35,268 nucleotides of DNA from Hyphomonadaceae bacterium (GCA_030697555.1 JAUYPV010000088.1:1-35268); one strand, 5' to 3'; shown: positions 24,226 to 31,518, numbered from the stretch's first letter. Numbers and translations: made by a program. The notes: generated by a model not told the origin, from the sequence alone.

Positions 24226-24953
24226 GCGCCGCTACGTCTTCGGTTGAAACCCCCGAACAGAAAGTGGATCGCCTGAATGCCGAACTGCGCGGCAAGTCTG
24301 CGCAGGACATCATCCGGGCGGCGGTTCGGGAGTTCGGACGGAAGATCACCTATGTGTCGTCGTTCGGCGCCGAGAGTGCCGCGATGCTGGGACTCATTGC
24401 TGAAGTGGACCCAGGGATGCCGATCGTGTTCATCGACACCGGCATGCATTTCCACCAGACGCTGCAGTATCGCGACACGCTGCGCGACTTCCTGAAGCTT
24501 TCCGATATCCGCACAGTTCATCCGGTGGCGGAAGAAGTGAAGGCGATCGATCCCAAGGGTGTGCTCAACAAGTCCGATCCGGACGCTTGCTGTGAAGTCC
24601 GGAAAGTGCGGCCGCTGGCGCCGGCGCTCGAAGGTTTCGGCGCGTGGATTACGGGGCGCAAACGCTTCCATGGCGGGGGCAGGGCGAACCTTGCCGTGGT
24701 CGAGTTCTCCGAAGGCAAGTTCAAGGTGAACCCGCTGGCGAGCTGGACGCACGAGGATGTCGAAGCCTATTTCGACGAGCGCAAGCTGCCGCGCCATCCG
24801 ATGGTCGCGGAGGGCTATCCGTCGATCGGCTGCTGGCCGTGCACGGTGCGGCCGGAGGATCCGAACGATATCCGGTCGGGCCGCTGGGTAGGCTTCAAGA
24901 AAGAAGAGTGCGGCCTGCACCTTGAGCGCAAGGACCGTCCACGGGTGTTCTGA
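24222..24953 (+). CDS. cysH: Adenylyl-sulfate (APS) reductase, [4Fe-4S]-type CysH, 243 aa
   Basis: The enzyme reduces APS to sulfite and AMP using thioredoxin or glutathione. The cluster-binding pairs Cys123-Cys124 (DACCEVRK) and Cys204/Cys207 (GCWPC) are present, which marks the APS-using form; PAPS-specific CysH lacks them. The catalytic Cys230 is in the C-terminal ECGLH. The phosphate-binding loop is VSSFGAESA (45-53), and GRKRFHGGGR is the substrate-loop region. Length matches bacterial APS reductases. It is last in the operon. A weak GGGCT/AGCCC hairpin at 25007-25022 follows without a T-run. Confidence 0.94.
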   Translation: MSAATSSVETPEQKVDRLNAELRGKSAQDIIRAAVREFGRKITYVSSFGAESAAMLGLIAEVDPGMPIVFIDTGMHFHQTLQYRDTLRDFLKLSDIRTVHPVAEEVKAIDPKGVLNKSDPDACCEVRKVRPLAPALEGFGAWITGRKRFHGGGRANLAVVEFSEGKFKVNPLASWTHEDVEAYFDERKLPRHPMVAEGYPSIGCWPCTVRPEDPNDIRSGRWVGFKKEECGLHLERKDRPRVF

Positions 24954-25107
24954 GCCTGCTCATTACGTTCCCGAAATCGCAGCGTTCACCGGCGTTTTTC
25001 AGGGATGGGCTGGACTTAGCCCTTCATGTTAAACACCCTTCAGTGCAGCAGGAGATCGCGCCCGGAAGCGGCGCGGAACCGGCGTCTGGGCGAAGGGTTC
25101 AACGGAT

Positions 25108-25911
25108 ATGTCGTTCTCGATCTGGTGGCTGATTCCGGCGTTCGTGGGTCTGATCGGCATCCTGATGCTGGTCGGCGGGGTCGGCCGCGTCTTCAAGGCG
25201 AAGTTCGTCTCCGGCACATTCCGCGTTCTGTTCGGCGGATTGACGCTGGCCGGCGCCGCGATCGTCGCGCTCGTGGGGCTCAATCTTCAGACGTATGTTG
25301 CGCTCAGCAAGGAGCGGGTCGCCGGCAAGGTGACGCTCAAGAAGGTCTCCGACTTCAACTATGTCGCGACGATCGACCTGGCCGACAATGGCGTGTTCCG
25401 CAACCAGCCGAAGGATTATCAGGTCACCGGAGAGCTGGTGAATGTCGGCGGGCCGGTGGTGAAGTTCAAACCGTGGGCCAATGTGATCGGGATGGATTCG
25501 ATCTTCCGCGTCGAGACGGTGGGCGGCTCGTATTTCGATCCGGACTGCACGAACGCCTATCACCCGCGCGTCGAAAGCGCGGACGATCCGGACAAGGGCA
25601 GCCTCATGAAGGTGCTGGGCTCGAGCTGGAAGCTGACCAACGCGACGGACGTGATCCACGAATCCACCAGCGGCCAGGCGATGGGCGATGGAGCGGTCTA
25701 TTTCATCAAGGCGACGCAGGGCGCTTTCGAGCTTGAGCCAGATCCGACGAGCAAGATGGCGGTGGACCTGCAGACGGCGGTGATCACGCGGAGCGGGGCG
25801 ACCTGCGATCCGGTGACCGGGCCGGTGACGACGCCGGCGGGCGAAATTCAATACCAGGCGCCGGCGCAGTCGACCCAGCCGCCTGTGCAACCGGCCAATC
25901 CGCCGGGCTAA
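25108..25911 (+). CDS. Two-TM hypothetical membrane protein, 267 aa
   Basis: The N terminus has two membrane helices, at about residues 5-26 (WWLIPAFVGLIGILMLVGGV) and 38-60 (FRVLFGGLTLAGAAIVALVG). An extracytoplasmic beta-rich domain follows to about 235 (RVAGKVTLKKVSDFNYVATI, AMGDGAVYFIKATQG), then a Pro/Gln/Ala-rich tail. The layout resembles a proteobacterial family that automatic annotation often labels as a multidrug efflux or transport protein, but nothing in it supports transport. The two cysteines in the periplasmic part (near residues 150 and 232) could form a disulfide. It is preceded by 154 bp without a gene and converges on the GmhB-like gene with a 3-bp gap. The function is unknown. 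Confidence 0.75.
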   Translation: MSFSIWWLIPAFVGLIGILMLVGGVGRVFKAKFVSGTFRVLFGGLTLAGAAIVALVGLNLQTYVALSKERVAGKVTLKKVSDFNYVATIDLADNGVFRNQPKDYQVTGELVNVGGPVVKFKPWANVIGMDSIFRVETVGGSYFDPDCTNAYHPRVESADDPDKGSLMKVLGSSWKLTNATDVIHESTSGQAMGDGAVYFIKATQGAFELEPDPTSKMAVDLQTAVITRSGATCDPVTGPVTTPAGEIQYQAPAQSTQPPVQPANPPG

Positions 25912-25914
25912 GCT

Positions 25915-26445
25915 TCAGCGGGTTTCACCGAGATCAGCCAGCGCCCATTCCGCGAAGGATGAGAGATTGCCGCCGGTGAAGAGGAAGCCGCGTATGCCGG
26001 CGGCCTTGGCGGCTTCGAGATCGGCCTGCTTGTCGCCGATCAGGAAGGACTGCTCCTTCACCACCGGAAAATCCGTCATCGCCTGGATCAGCATGCCGGG
26101 TTTGGGCTTGCGGTCGAAGCTGTCGCGCGTGTAGCGCGGAATCGTGCCGTCCTCGTGGAAGGGGCAGTGATAGATGCGGTCGATTTTCGCGCCGCGCGCT
26201 TCAAGTTCCTTGTGCAGCCAGACGTGGAGTCCCTGCATCTGCTCTTCGGTGTAGAAGCCGCGGGCGATTCCAGACTGGTTGGTGACGACGAAGACCCACC
26301 ATTTGCGCTCGTTGAAGGCTCTGATCGTCTCGACGGCGCCTTCGATCCATTCGAAATCCTCGACGCGATAGATGTAGTTGCGGTCGACGTTGATGACGCC
26401 GTCGCGGTCGAGAAAGAGGGCAGGGCGAGCGGGGCCGATCGACAT
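25915..26445 (-). CDS. gmhB: HAD-IIIA phosphatase, GmhB (heptose 1,7-bisphosphate phosphatase)-like, 176 aa
   Basis: The enzyme would remove the 7-phosphate of heptose 1,7-bisphosphate in LPS-core or S-layer heptose synthesis. The HAD motif I is LFLDRDGVIN with nucleophile Asp13 and acid Asp15. Motif II is VVTNQSGIARGFY, motif III is DRKPKPGM and motif IV is LIGDKQADLEAA. The zinc loop of classical GmhB has Cys-X-His plus a later Cys pair. Here Cys94 and His97 remain (YHCPFHEDG), but the pair is replaced by ARDSFD-like residues (YTRDSFDRKP). The protein may thus bind no zinc or have a different substrate. A 17-bp palindrome lies just upstream of the start. No other heptose genes are in the window. 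Confidence 0.82.
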   Translation of the reverse strand: MSIGPARPALFLDRDGVINVDRNYIYRVEDFEWIEGAVETIRAFNERKWWVFVVTNQSGIARGFYTEEQMQGLHVWLHKELEARGAKIDRIYHCPFHEDGTIPRYTRDSFDRKPKPGMLIQAMTDFPVVKEQSFLIGDKQADLEAAKAAGIRGFLFTGGNLSSFAEWALADLGETR

Positions 26446-26458
26446 TGAGAAGGTTCCG

Positions 26459-26475
26459 GTTGTCGTTGCGACAAC
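26459..26475. promoter_or_regulatory. Perfect inverted repeat upstream of the gmhB-like gene
   Basis: GTTGTCG (26459-26465) and CGACAAC (26469-26475) flank a 3-nt centre, 14 nt before the GmhB-like start codon. It could be an operator or a hairpin in the mRNA leader that affects ribosome access; the start codon has no strong Shine-Dalgarno. Confidence 0.4.
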
Positions 26476-26597
26476 AGTCCGAAGTGGACGCGCGGGTCAA
26501 GCGGCTGCGATAGACTTGGCCCAGAAAGCGGTTCAGCCTCGTGTCGCCAGGCCAGTGGGGCAACCCTGTGGTTCAAGGCGCAACCGAGGGAGTGACT

Positions 26598-26900
26598 ATG
26601 GATCAGCTACAGCAGTTCCTTCCCTACATACTGAACGGCGCCGGCGGCGCCGTGCTTGCCCCGCTTGTCGCCTCGCTTCTTGGTGGCAAGGGACTTGGCG
26701 TGATCGGCAACGTCATCGCCGGACTCGTCGGCGGCGTCGGCGTCGGAGCGGGCGCCCAGGCGGCCGGATTGGGCAACCTGCTCGGCGGCGACACCAACGC
26801 AATCATGGGCTACGTCCAGGACCTGCTTGAAGGCGGGGTCGGCGGCGGAGTTCTTGGCGCGGTGCTCGGCTTCATGAAAGGCAAGACCCCCGCTTCCTGA
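26598..26900 (+). CDS. Small glycine/alanine-rich membrane protein, 100 aa
   Basis: The protein is very hydrophobic, with repeated Gly-x-x-x-Gly spacing (LASLLGGKGLGVIGNVIAGL, VGGVGVGAGAQAAGLGNLLG, GGVGGGVLGAVLGFM), so it looks like a glycine-zipper type membrane protein with two to three short helices. Start ATG at 26598 has GAGGGAG about 8 nt upstream; the frame is open a little further back but without a ribosome site. I do not recognise the family. Related small proteins in alphaproteobacteria are of unknown function. It stands between the divergent GmhB-like gene and the convergent MFS gene. Its hydrophobicity alone does not show whether it is a structural or a toxic peptide. Confidence 0.68.
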   Translation: MDQLQQFLPYILNGAGGAVLAPLVASLLGGKGLGVIGNVIAGLVGGVGVGAGAQAAGLGNLLGGDTNAIMGYVQDLLEGGVGGGVLGAVLGFMKGKTPAS

Positions 26901-26950
26901 TTTCGGCAATTCCTCCCCGAACTTCCTTGACCCGATCGCCATAGGCTGTC

Positions 26951-28345
26951 TCAGGCCGATTGCGCGGCGACTGTCGCGCCCGTCGCTTCTTCCGGCGCCG
27001 CTTCGTCCTTCGGGTCGGGCGGCTGTTCCTCGACCTTGGGCACGGTACGGAGGCCCTGGATCAGCGGCAGCAGCGAGATGGTGCAGACGACGGAGGCCAG
27101 CAGGAAGGCGGCGCCGGCGAACTGGAATGGCGCGTCCGGCCGGGTGAAGAAGTGGAAGGTCTGCGTCATCGCAAATGGGGCGAAGACGTTGCCCAGCGCC
27201 TGCACGCTGGCCATTGCGCCTTGCAGCTCGCCCTGTGCGTTGCGCGGCACGCGGGCCGTCATGATCTGGTTGAGCGAGGGACCGAGAACGCCGGCAAGGG
27301 CGCCGACCGGGATGATGACGAAGACCATCCAGCCTTCAAAGGCGAAGGCGTAGGCCGCGAACGTCACGATGCAGATGATGAAGCCGAAGAAGACCATCTG
27401 CGTCGGGCCAAACTTCTTGATCACCCTGCCCACCAGCAGGCCTTGCACCAGCGCGGATCCGACGCCGACGGCAGCCAGCGACCAGCCGATCATGTTGGCG
27501 TCCCAGCCATACCGGAACGAGCCGAAATAGTTGAACGTCGCCGGATAGACCCAATGCGAGAAGTTGAAGAGGCCGAGCGCCAGGAGGAACCAGGCGAGAT
27601 ACGGGATCTTCGAGAAATGGTTGAACGCACCAAGCGCGTTGGCGCGCTTCCAGTCGAACTTGCGGCGGTGTTCGTGGTCGAGCGATTCCGGCAGGACGAA
27701 CATGCCGTAGCAAAAGTTGATGCCCGCCAGGATCGCCGAGGCGAAAAACGGCCAGCGCGGATCGAACTGGCCGAGCAGACCGCCGATGGCTGGCCCGAGG
27801 ATGAAGCCGAGGCCGAAGGCTGCGCCCAGCATGCCGTAGGCCTGCGCTCGCTGATGCGGCTCCGTCACGTCGGCGATGTAGGCGCCGGCCGTTGAATGCG
27901 TTGCGCCGGAAATGCCGGAGAGGAAACGGCCGAGGAAGAGCAGCCAGATCGAGTGGGCGAAGCCCATGATAAGGAAGTCGATCGCCAGCGTGCCGATCGA
28001 CACCAGCAGGATCGGGCGGCGGCCGAAGCGGTCGGACAGATTTCCCAGCACGGGCTGCGAGAGGAAGTTCACGATCGCATAGACGGTTGTGATGAAGCCG
28101 CCCCATGGCGCGGCGTTCGAGATCATCGCTTCGAGCACGCTGCGGTCGCCGGTCTTGGCGAGCGCCTGTGCAGCGGCGAGCGCAGGCTTGCCGTCGAGAA
28201 GTTCGACCATCAGGTAGGGCAGCGTCGGCATGATGACGGCGAAGGCCATCATGTCGATAAACACGGTCACGATGATGAAGAAGAATGCGTTCTTGCCCAG
28301 CCGAGAGGGGCCGGTGGAGGGGGAGGAGGCAGCTACGTTGGCCAT
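26951..28345 (-). CDS. MFS transporter, TetA/DHA1-like, 464 aa
   Basis: This is a twelve-helix major-facilitator protein. GNLSDRFGRRPILLVSI is the classic loop 2-3 motif A of drug:H+ antiporters of the TCR/TetA branch. FVLPESLDHEHRRKFDWKRA after TM6 and VPRNAQGELQGAMASVQALG in the C-terminal half are also typical of TetA-like proteins. An unusual insertion of about 30 residues follows TM1 (LLDGKPALAAAQALAKTGDR), and the C-terminal tail is Glu/Pro-rich (from about residue 440). Tetracycline itself is not implied, because many chromosomal members export other compounds or have unknown substrates. It is monocistronic, with no adjacent TetR-type regulator. Confidence 0.85.
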   Translation of the reverse strand: MANVAASSPSTGPSRLGKNAFFFIIVTVFIDMMAFAVIMPTLPYLMVELLDGKPALAAAQALAKTGDRSVLEAMISNAAPWGGFITTVYAIVNFLSQPVLGNLSDRFGRRPILLVSIGTLAIDFLIMGFAHSIWLLFLGRFLSGISGATHSTAGAYIADVTEPHQRAQAYGMLGAAFGLGFILGPAIGGLLGQFDPRWPFFASAILAGINFCYGMFVLPESLDHEHRRKFDWKRANALGAFNHFSKIPYLAWFLLALGLFNFSHWVYPATFNYFGSFRYGWDANMIGWSLAAVGVGSALVQGLLVGRVIKKFGPTQMVFFGFIICIVTFAAYAFAFEGWMVFVIIPVGALAGVLGPSLNQIMTARVPRNAQGELQGAMASVQALGNVFAPFAMTQTFHFFTRPDAPFQFAGAAFLLASVVCTISLLPLIQGLRTVPKVEEQPPDPKDEAAPEEATGATVAAQSA

Positions 28346-28423
28346 GTCCGGCTCCAGGCTTCTTATCGGACCAGCGCGGATACGCTGGCGGGGCGTCTAC
28401 AGTCAATCACAGGCAATCAATCA

Positions 28424-28939
28424 TCAGGGGGTTCGCGAACGGTTAGCGGCGATCTTCACGCGAATGCGTTCGAGGCCGGCTTTCCATTGTTCGCCCTGAC
28501 GTTGCTGATGCAGCGACAGGGGGAAGCCGTGGCGGGCGAGGTGATCCTGGGGCACGCTGTCCCAGCCGCGGTGTTCGACGGTGACGCGGGTCTCGGCGCC
28601 GACGGGCTCGAAGCGGATTTCGACTTCCGTTGCGTGGTCCGGGCCGAAGTTCGCATGGCGCCAGCCGACGACGAGGCGCTCGCCGGGCTGCCAGTGACGA
28701 ATGTCGCCGATCTCGAATTCCTTGCCATTGGGCAGGCGCTCGATCAGGCGGCCGTTGCGGCCGTGGTCGTCGGGCGGCTGGAACGCCATGACGCCAGGGC
28801 TGCGCGGCGTGAAGCGGAAGAGTTCGCTGTCGGCCCACCAGTCTCCGATCTCTTCGGTGAAGACCTCGAACGCCTGGATCGGCGAGCAGGGTACGCGGAT
28901 GGAGACGACGACCCTGGAGCCAGGCTTGGGGGAGGTCAT
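28424..28939 (-). CDS. SRPBCC/AHSA1-like domain protein, 171 aa
   Basis: This is a single START-like (SRPBCC) domain, with VVVSIRVPCSPIQAFEVFTE at the start, IGDWWADSELFRFTP, LVVGWRHANFGPDHATEVEI and VTVEHRGWDSVP. The fold is a hydrophobic-ligand-binding cup found in Aha1-type proteins and small-molecule binding proteins. The ligand is unknown. It is the last gene of a four-gene operon and overlaps arsR-like by 4 nt (ATGA). The ArsR-SRPBCC pairing is common in bacteria, but what it senses is not established in most cases. Confidence 0.85.
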   Translation of the reverse strand: MTSPKPGSRVVVSIRVPCSPIQAFEVFTEEIGDWWADSELFRFTPRSPGVMAFQPPDDHGRNGRLIERLPNGKEFEIGDIRHWQPGERLVVGWRHANFGPDHATEVEIRFEPVGAETRVTVEHRGWDSVPQDHLARHGFPLSLHQQRQGEQWKAGLERIRVKIAANRSRTP

Positions 28940-29292
28940 CGCGGCTTCTTCTTCGCGACATGTTTAGCGAAGGCGGCGAGCTGGTCGCTCCAGCCGCGTT
29001 CGGCTTTGGCGAGCCAGTCCTTCAGTTCGGCGAGGCGTTCGGTGTTGAGGGCGTAGACGCGCACGCGCTGGTCGAATTCCGGATGGGTTTCGGCGATAAG
29101 GCCGGAGGATTTGAGCGCTTTCAGGTGGCGGCTCATGGCGGGCGCGGGGAGGCCGAGCAGGTCGGCGAGTTCGCCTGCGCGGCGCGGCGCTTCGCTCAGG
29201 TGTTCGACGGCGCGGCGGCGCGCGGGATCGGCCAGCGCGGAGAGGAGCGTGTCCAGATCTGGCCTTTGCCTGATCGCTTTGACGGCGCTCAT
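28936..29292 (-). CDS. ArsR/SmtB-family transcriptional regulator, 118 aa
   Basis: The winged-helix core is LLSALADPARRRAVEHLSEA followed by GELADLLGLPAPAMSRHLKA and LKSSGLIAETHPEFDQRVRV. No metal-binding cysteines (such as the ArsR Cys-X-Cys) are visible, so it is not a classical arsenite or zinc sensor. It probably responds to another signal or to the SRPBCC partner downstream. It sits third in the operon; the ATG overlaps the preceding stop as ATGA. The likely operator is the AT dyad at 30100-30113 in front of the operon, as ArsR proteins commonly autoregulate. Confidence 0.88.
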   Translation of the reverse strand: MSAVKAIRQRPDLDTLLSALADPARRRAVEHLSEAPRRAGELADLLGLPAPAMSRHLKALKSSGLIAETHPEFDQRVRVYALNTERLAELKDWLAKAERGWSDQLAAFAKHVAKKKPR

Positions 29293-29624
29293 TCGGAATG
29301 CGCCTTGAGGAGTTTCTTCGGCGCGGTGTTGCGCCAGGCCATCCAGAGGGCGCTTCTGGCGGTCGCGGCGTTGGTCTTTGCCAGCATCAGGTTTGTCCAG
29401 CCTTTGCGGCCCCAGGCGCTTGCAACGGGCGCGAACATTCTGGGTTCGGCTTTGCAGAGCATCTGTTGCTGATCGGCGGTCAGCTTGAGAACCGCCTGAC
29501 CGTCGATACGGCCCGCCGTAGCGAAGATCTTGTCCCCGACCCGGAAGTCGGGCGTGTCGAAATGCGAGGACTCGACTGCTTCGGGTAGCGACAAGGCGAG
29601 TTTGCGGAAAGCGTCAGGCGTCAT
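29289..29624 (-). CDS. MmcQ/YjbR-family (DUF1801-related) small protein, 111 aa
   Basis: The sequence MTPDAFRKLALSLPEAVESS, then FDTPDFRVGDKIFATAG, TADQQQMLCKAEPRMFAPV and GRKGWTNLMLAKTN is typical of the YjbR/MmcQ fold, which resembles a double-wing DNA-binding fold. Its biochemical role is unknown. ATG at 29624 overlaps the upstream VOC stop (ATGA), and the stop overlaps the arsR-like start, so the whole operon is translationally coupled. The larger frame running to 29894 is a shadow of the VOC gene. Confidence 0.82.
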   Translation of the reverse strand: MTPDAFRKLALSLPEAVESSHFDTPDFRVGDKIFATAGRIDGQAVLKLTADQQQMLCKAEPRMFAPVASAWGRKGWTNLMLAKTNAATARSALWMAWRNTAPKKLLKAHSE

Positions 29625-30070
29625 TTCAGGCGCGTCTTCACGCCGCCGACCTTGTCCCATTCGGCGGGGGTCATGACCTGCACGGTCTGGCCGAAGGTCC
29701 AGATGTGGCCTTCGGGGTCGCGGGCGCGGTAGGTGCGGTCGCCATAGAATTGCGTGTCGGGCTCGACGACTATTTCGGCGCCGGCGGCGCGGGCGCGCTC
29801 GCAATGCTGGTCGATGTTCTCTTCCATGTGGATGTGGACGGTCTGCGTGCATTTGCGGCCCACGGAGGCGGGCGATTTGTGATCGGCGCTCCATTCGTTG
29901 CCGATCATTACGATACCGTCGCCGTAGCGCAGCTCTGAGTGCACCGGATTTCCGGCGTCATCCTCGATGACCATCTCGATCTCGAAGCCGAAGGCTTTCT
30001 GTAGCCAATCGAGAGCCGCTTTGGGATCCAGGTAGCAGAGGGCGGGGATACAGGCGGGACGGGCGATCAT
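29621..30070 (-). CDS. VOC-family (PhnB-like) protein, 149 aa
   Basis: This is a VOC-fold protein of the PhnB/YycE-like branch. The signature is ALCYLDPKAALDWLQKAFGF at the start and YRARDPEGHIWTFGQ near the end, with VHIHMEENIDQHCERARAAG between. Members of this branch are mostly of unknown function; some resemble bleomycin-binding or lyase proteins. It is the first gene of the VOC-YjbR-ArsR-SRPBCC operon and lies directly behind a promoter with a TTGACA box. Pairing of VOC, YjbR and SRPBCC domains with an ArsR regulator suggests a small-molecule response module. Confidence 0.85.
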   Translation of the reverse strand: MIARPACIPALCYLDPKAALDWLQKAFGFEIEMVIEDDAGNPVHSELRYGDGIVMIGNEWSADHKSPASVGRKCTQTVHIHMEENIDQHCERARAAGAEIVVEPDTQFYGDRTYRARDPEGHIWTFGQTVQVMTPAEWDKVGGVKTRLK

Positions 30071-30099
30071 GGCGATTTCCAGTTGTTTTTGTCTTCGCC

Positions 30100-30132
30100 A
30101 ATATTTCTATATTTATGAAAGTAGTTTGTCAA
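30100..30132 (-). promoter_or_regulatory. Promoter and likely ArsR operator of the VOC-YjbR-ArsR-SRPBCC operon
   Basis: On the minus strand a consensus TTGACA (30132-30127) is followed by TATAGA (15-nt spacing) or TAGAAA (17-nt spacing). A perfect inverted repeat AATAT-N4-ATATT (30100-30113) overlaps the -10. The whole block is a strikingly AT-rich island about 30-60 nt upstream of the VOC start, and autoregulation by the operon's ArsR protein is likely. Confidence 0.55.
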
Positions 30133-30252
30133 CACGGAAATTGGGAGTGGGGAACAGGAGATGGCGTGGGGCACTGGGCCGAGTTGTCCGGCGCCAGGTT
30201 CGGCGGAATTGTGTAATCTTCAGGAGAGTGCAGTCATGTCGAGAGAGAGGAG

Positions 30253-30286
30253 TCTCGGGTCGTGGCGCTTCGCGCCGTGCCCGAGA
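30253..30286. repeat. Palindromic repeat element A
   Basis: TCTCGGG (30253-30259) pairs with CCCGAGA (30280-30286), and inside it GGCGC (30264-30268) pairs with GCGCC (30272-30276). It shares the CTCGGG...CCCGAG core with two further copies downstream. This and the next two elements fill much of the 390-bp gap between the VOC gene and the 351-residue gene. Confidence 0.7.
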
Positions 30287-30339
30287 ATGACTCGAACAAT
30301 CGATAGCTGTGGATTCTAGCCCGCTTCTTTCAACGGGTC

Positions 30340-30362
30340 ATTCTCGGGCTTGTCCCGAGAAT
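30340..30362. repeat. Palindromic repeat element B
   Basis: ATTCTCGGG (30340-30348) and CCCGAGAAT (30354-30362) form a perfect 9-bp stem with a 5-nt loop CTTGT. It has the same core as elements A and C. Short palindromes of this type are dispersed through many alphaproteobacterial intergenic regions. Confidence 0.75.
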
Positions 30363-30417
30363 CTCTGTTGGAGGCTTCGTGGGACTGTTCGAGAGTTCTT
30401 GCGCCGATTGAACCAGG

Positions 30418-30440
30418 ATCCTCGGGTCAAGCCCGAGGAT
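30418..30440. repeat. Palindromic repeat element C
   Basis: ATCCTCGGG (30418-30426) and CCCGAGGAT (30432-30440) form a perfect 9-bp stem around TCAAG. It differs from element B only in the third base of each arm and the loop, so it is clearly the same repeat family. Confidence 0.75.
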
Positions 30441-30462
30441 CACCAGGATAGATTCGTGGCCG

Positions 30463-31518
30463 CTAGTACGTCTTCCCAGCCGTCTTTGCCTCAATCGCCC
30501 GGGCGCCCTGCAGGATGTTCGGCAAGGAATAGTTGTGCTCATGGCAGGCGGAAGGGAACATGCCGGTGGAGGTGGTGAAGAAGGAGAACTCCCCGAGCCA
30601 GGGGGCGGTGTAGACTTTCGGGTCTTCGATGGTGAACTGATAGAGCAGTTCGGATTTCGAGACGCGCGTGAAGCGCTCGCTCACCTTGGCGTCCTCGCCA
30701 ACGACGAACTTGGTCATGAGGCCGCGGACGCGGTCGTTCGGGTTCTGGCGGATCGTCTCGATCACCAGCGTGTCGCCGTCCCAGTGGGCGATTGAATCGC
30801 CGAACCAGGATCTGGGACCTGGCGCCTTGTGCTCGGTGGCGAACGGGATGATGCGGGCCTCGTCGCCGTTCTCGCTGTGGATCACGATGTGCGTCGGCGT
30901 CTGCACGATCCGCAGGCGGTTGTAGGCGATGATGGCGTAGATCGGCGGATTGCCGCTGAGAACGAGGCAGCGTTCGCCGCTGGGGCGTTGTTCGTAATCG
31001 TCCTTGGCGCCGTCCATATGGTCGACGCCGGCGATCGACTTCTTCGTTTCGGGCGAGATGGGGAGTTTGCCGCTGGCGGGCAGAACGATGAGACGCGAGC
31101 GGCGCTCGCCGCGTACGAGAGGCAGGCCGTCGGTGCCGCCGATGATGTCATGCGCCTCGGGATCAATATTGAAGCCGGGAATGGAAGCCATGCCGGCGAC
31201 CATGGTGTCGACCATCTTTTTCGCTTCGGCTTCCGAGACGACGAGTTTGGTCGCCAGCGGGCTTGCCTCGAAGACGGGGAAGAAATTGGTGGCCCAGATG
31301 GCGCCCTGGAGATCCGGGCGGCCGTCCGGCGCGCGCGGCGTATCGGCGTCGGGCGTCAGCGAGGTGGGGACATAGACCGGCGGCGGGGCTGGAGCGGGCG
31401 CGGGCTGCTGGGGCGGCGTCTGCGCCGCGGCAGGTGTTGGCGTCTGGGCGGCGGCGAGTGGCGCCAATAGAAGCGTGGCGGCGGCGGCGAGAGAGAGGGT
31501 CTGGGGCAGGTTCAACAT
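30463..31518 (-). CDS. Secreted protein of unknown function, 351 aa (paralogue 1)
   Basis: The protein has a Sec signal peptide (LPQTLSLAAAATLLLAPLAA, then AQT), a Pro/Ala/Gln-rich linker to about residue 60, and a C-terminal domain with GERRSR, ERCLVLSGNPP, VIHSENGDEARIIPF, WFGDSIAHWDGDTLVIETI, SELLYQFTIEDPKVYTAPW and ACHEHNYSLPNILQGAR. The same motif set recurs in the gene at 33455-34510. Such proteins are numerous in sphingomonads and acidobacteria, and I know of no assigned function. ATG at 31518 is chosen because the signal peptide starts there; the frame is open further upstream without a signal. It is divergent from the AraC gene. Confidence 0.78.
   Translation of the reverse strand: MLNLPQTLSLAAAATLLLAPLAAAQTPTPAAAQTPPQQPAPAPAPPPVYVPTSLTPDADTPRAPDGRPDLQGAIWATNFFPVFEASPLATKLVVSEAEAKKMVDTMVAGMASIPGFNIDPEAHDIIGGTDGLPLVRGERRSRLIVLPASGKLPISPETKKSIAGVDHMDGAKDDYEQRPSGERCLVLSGNPPIYAIIAYNRLRIVQTPTHIVIHSENGDEARIIPFATEHKAPGPRSWFGDSIAHWDGDTLVIETIRQNPNDRVRGLMTKFVVGEDAKVSERFTRVSKSELLYQFTIEDPKVYTAPWLGEFSFFTTSTGMFPSACHEHNYSLPNILQGARAIEAKTAGKTY

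Noticed and set aside
25007-25022. GGGCT/AGCCC hairpin after cysH as a terminator
   Set aside because: The stem is only 5 bp and no T-run follows, so it is noted but not called.
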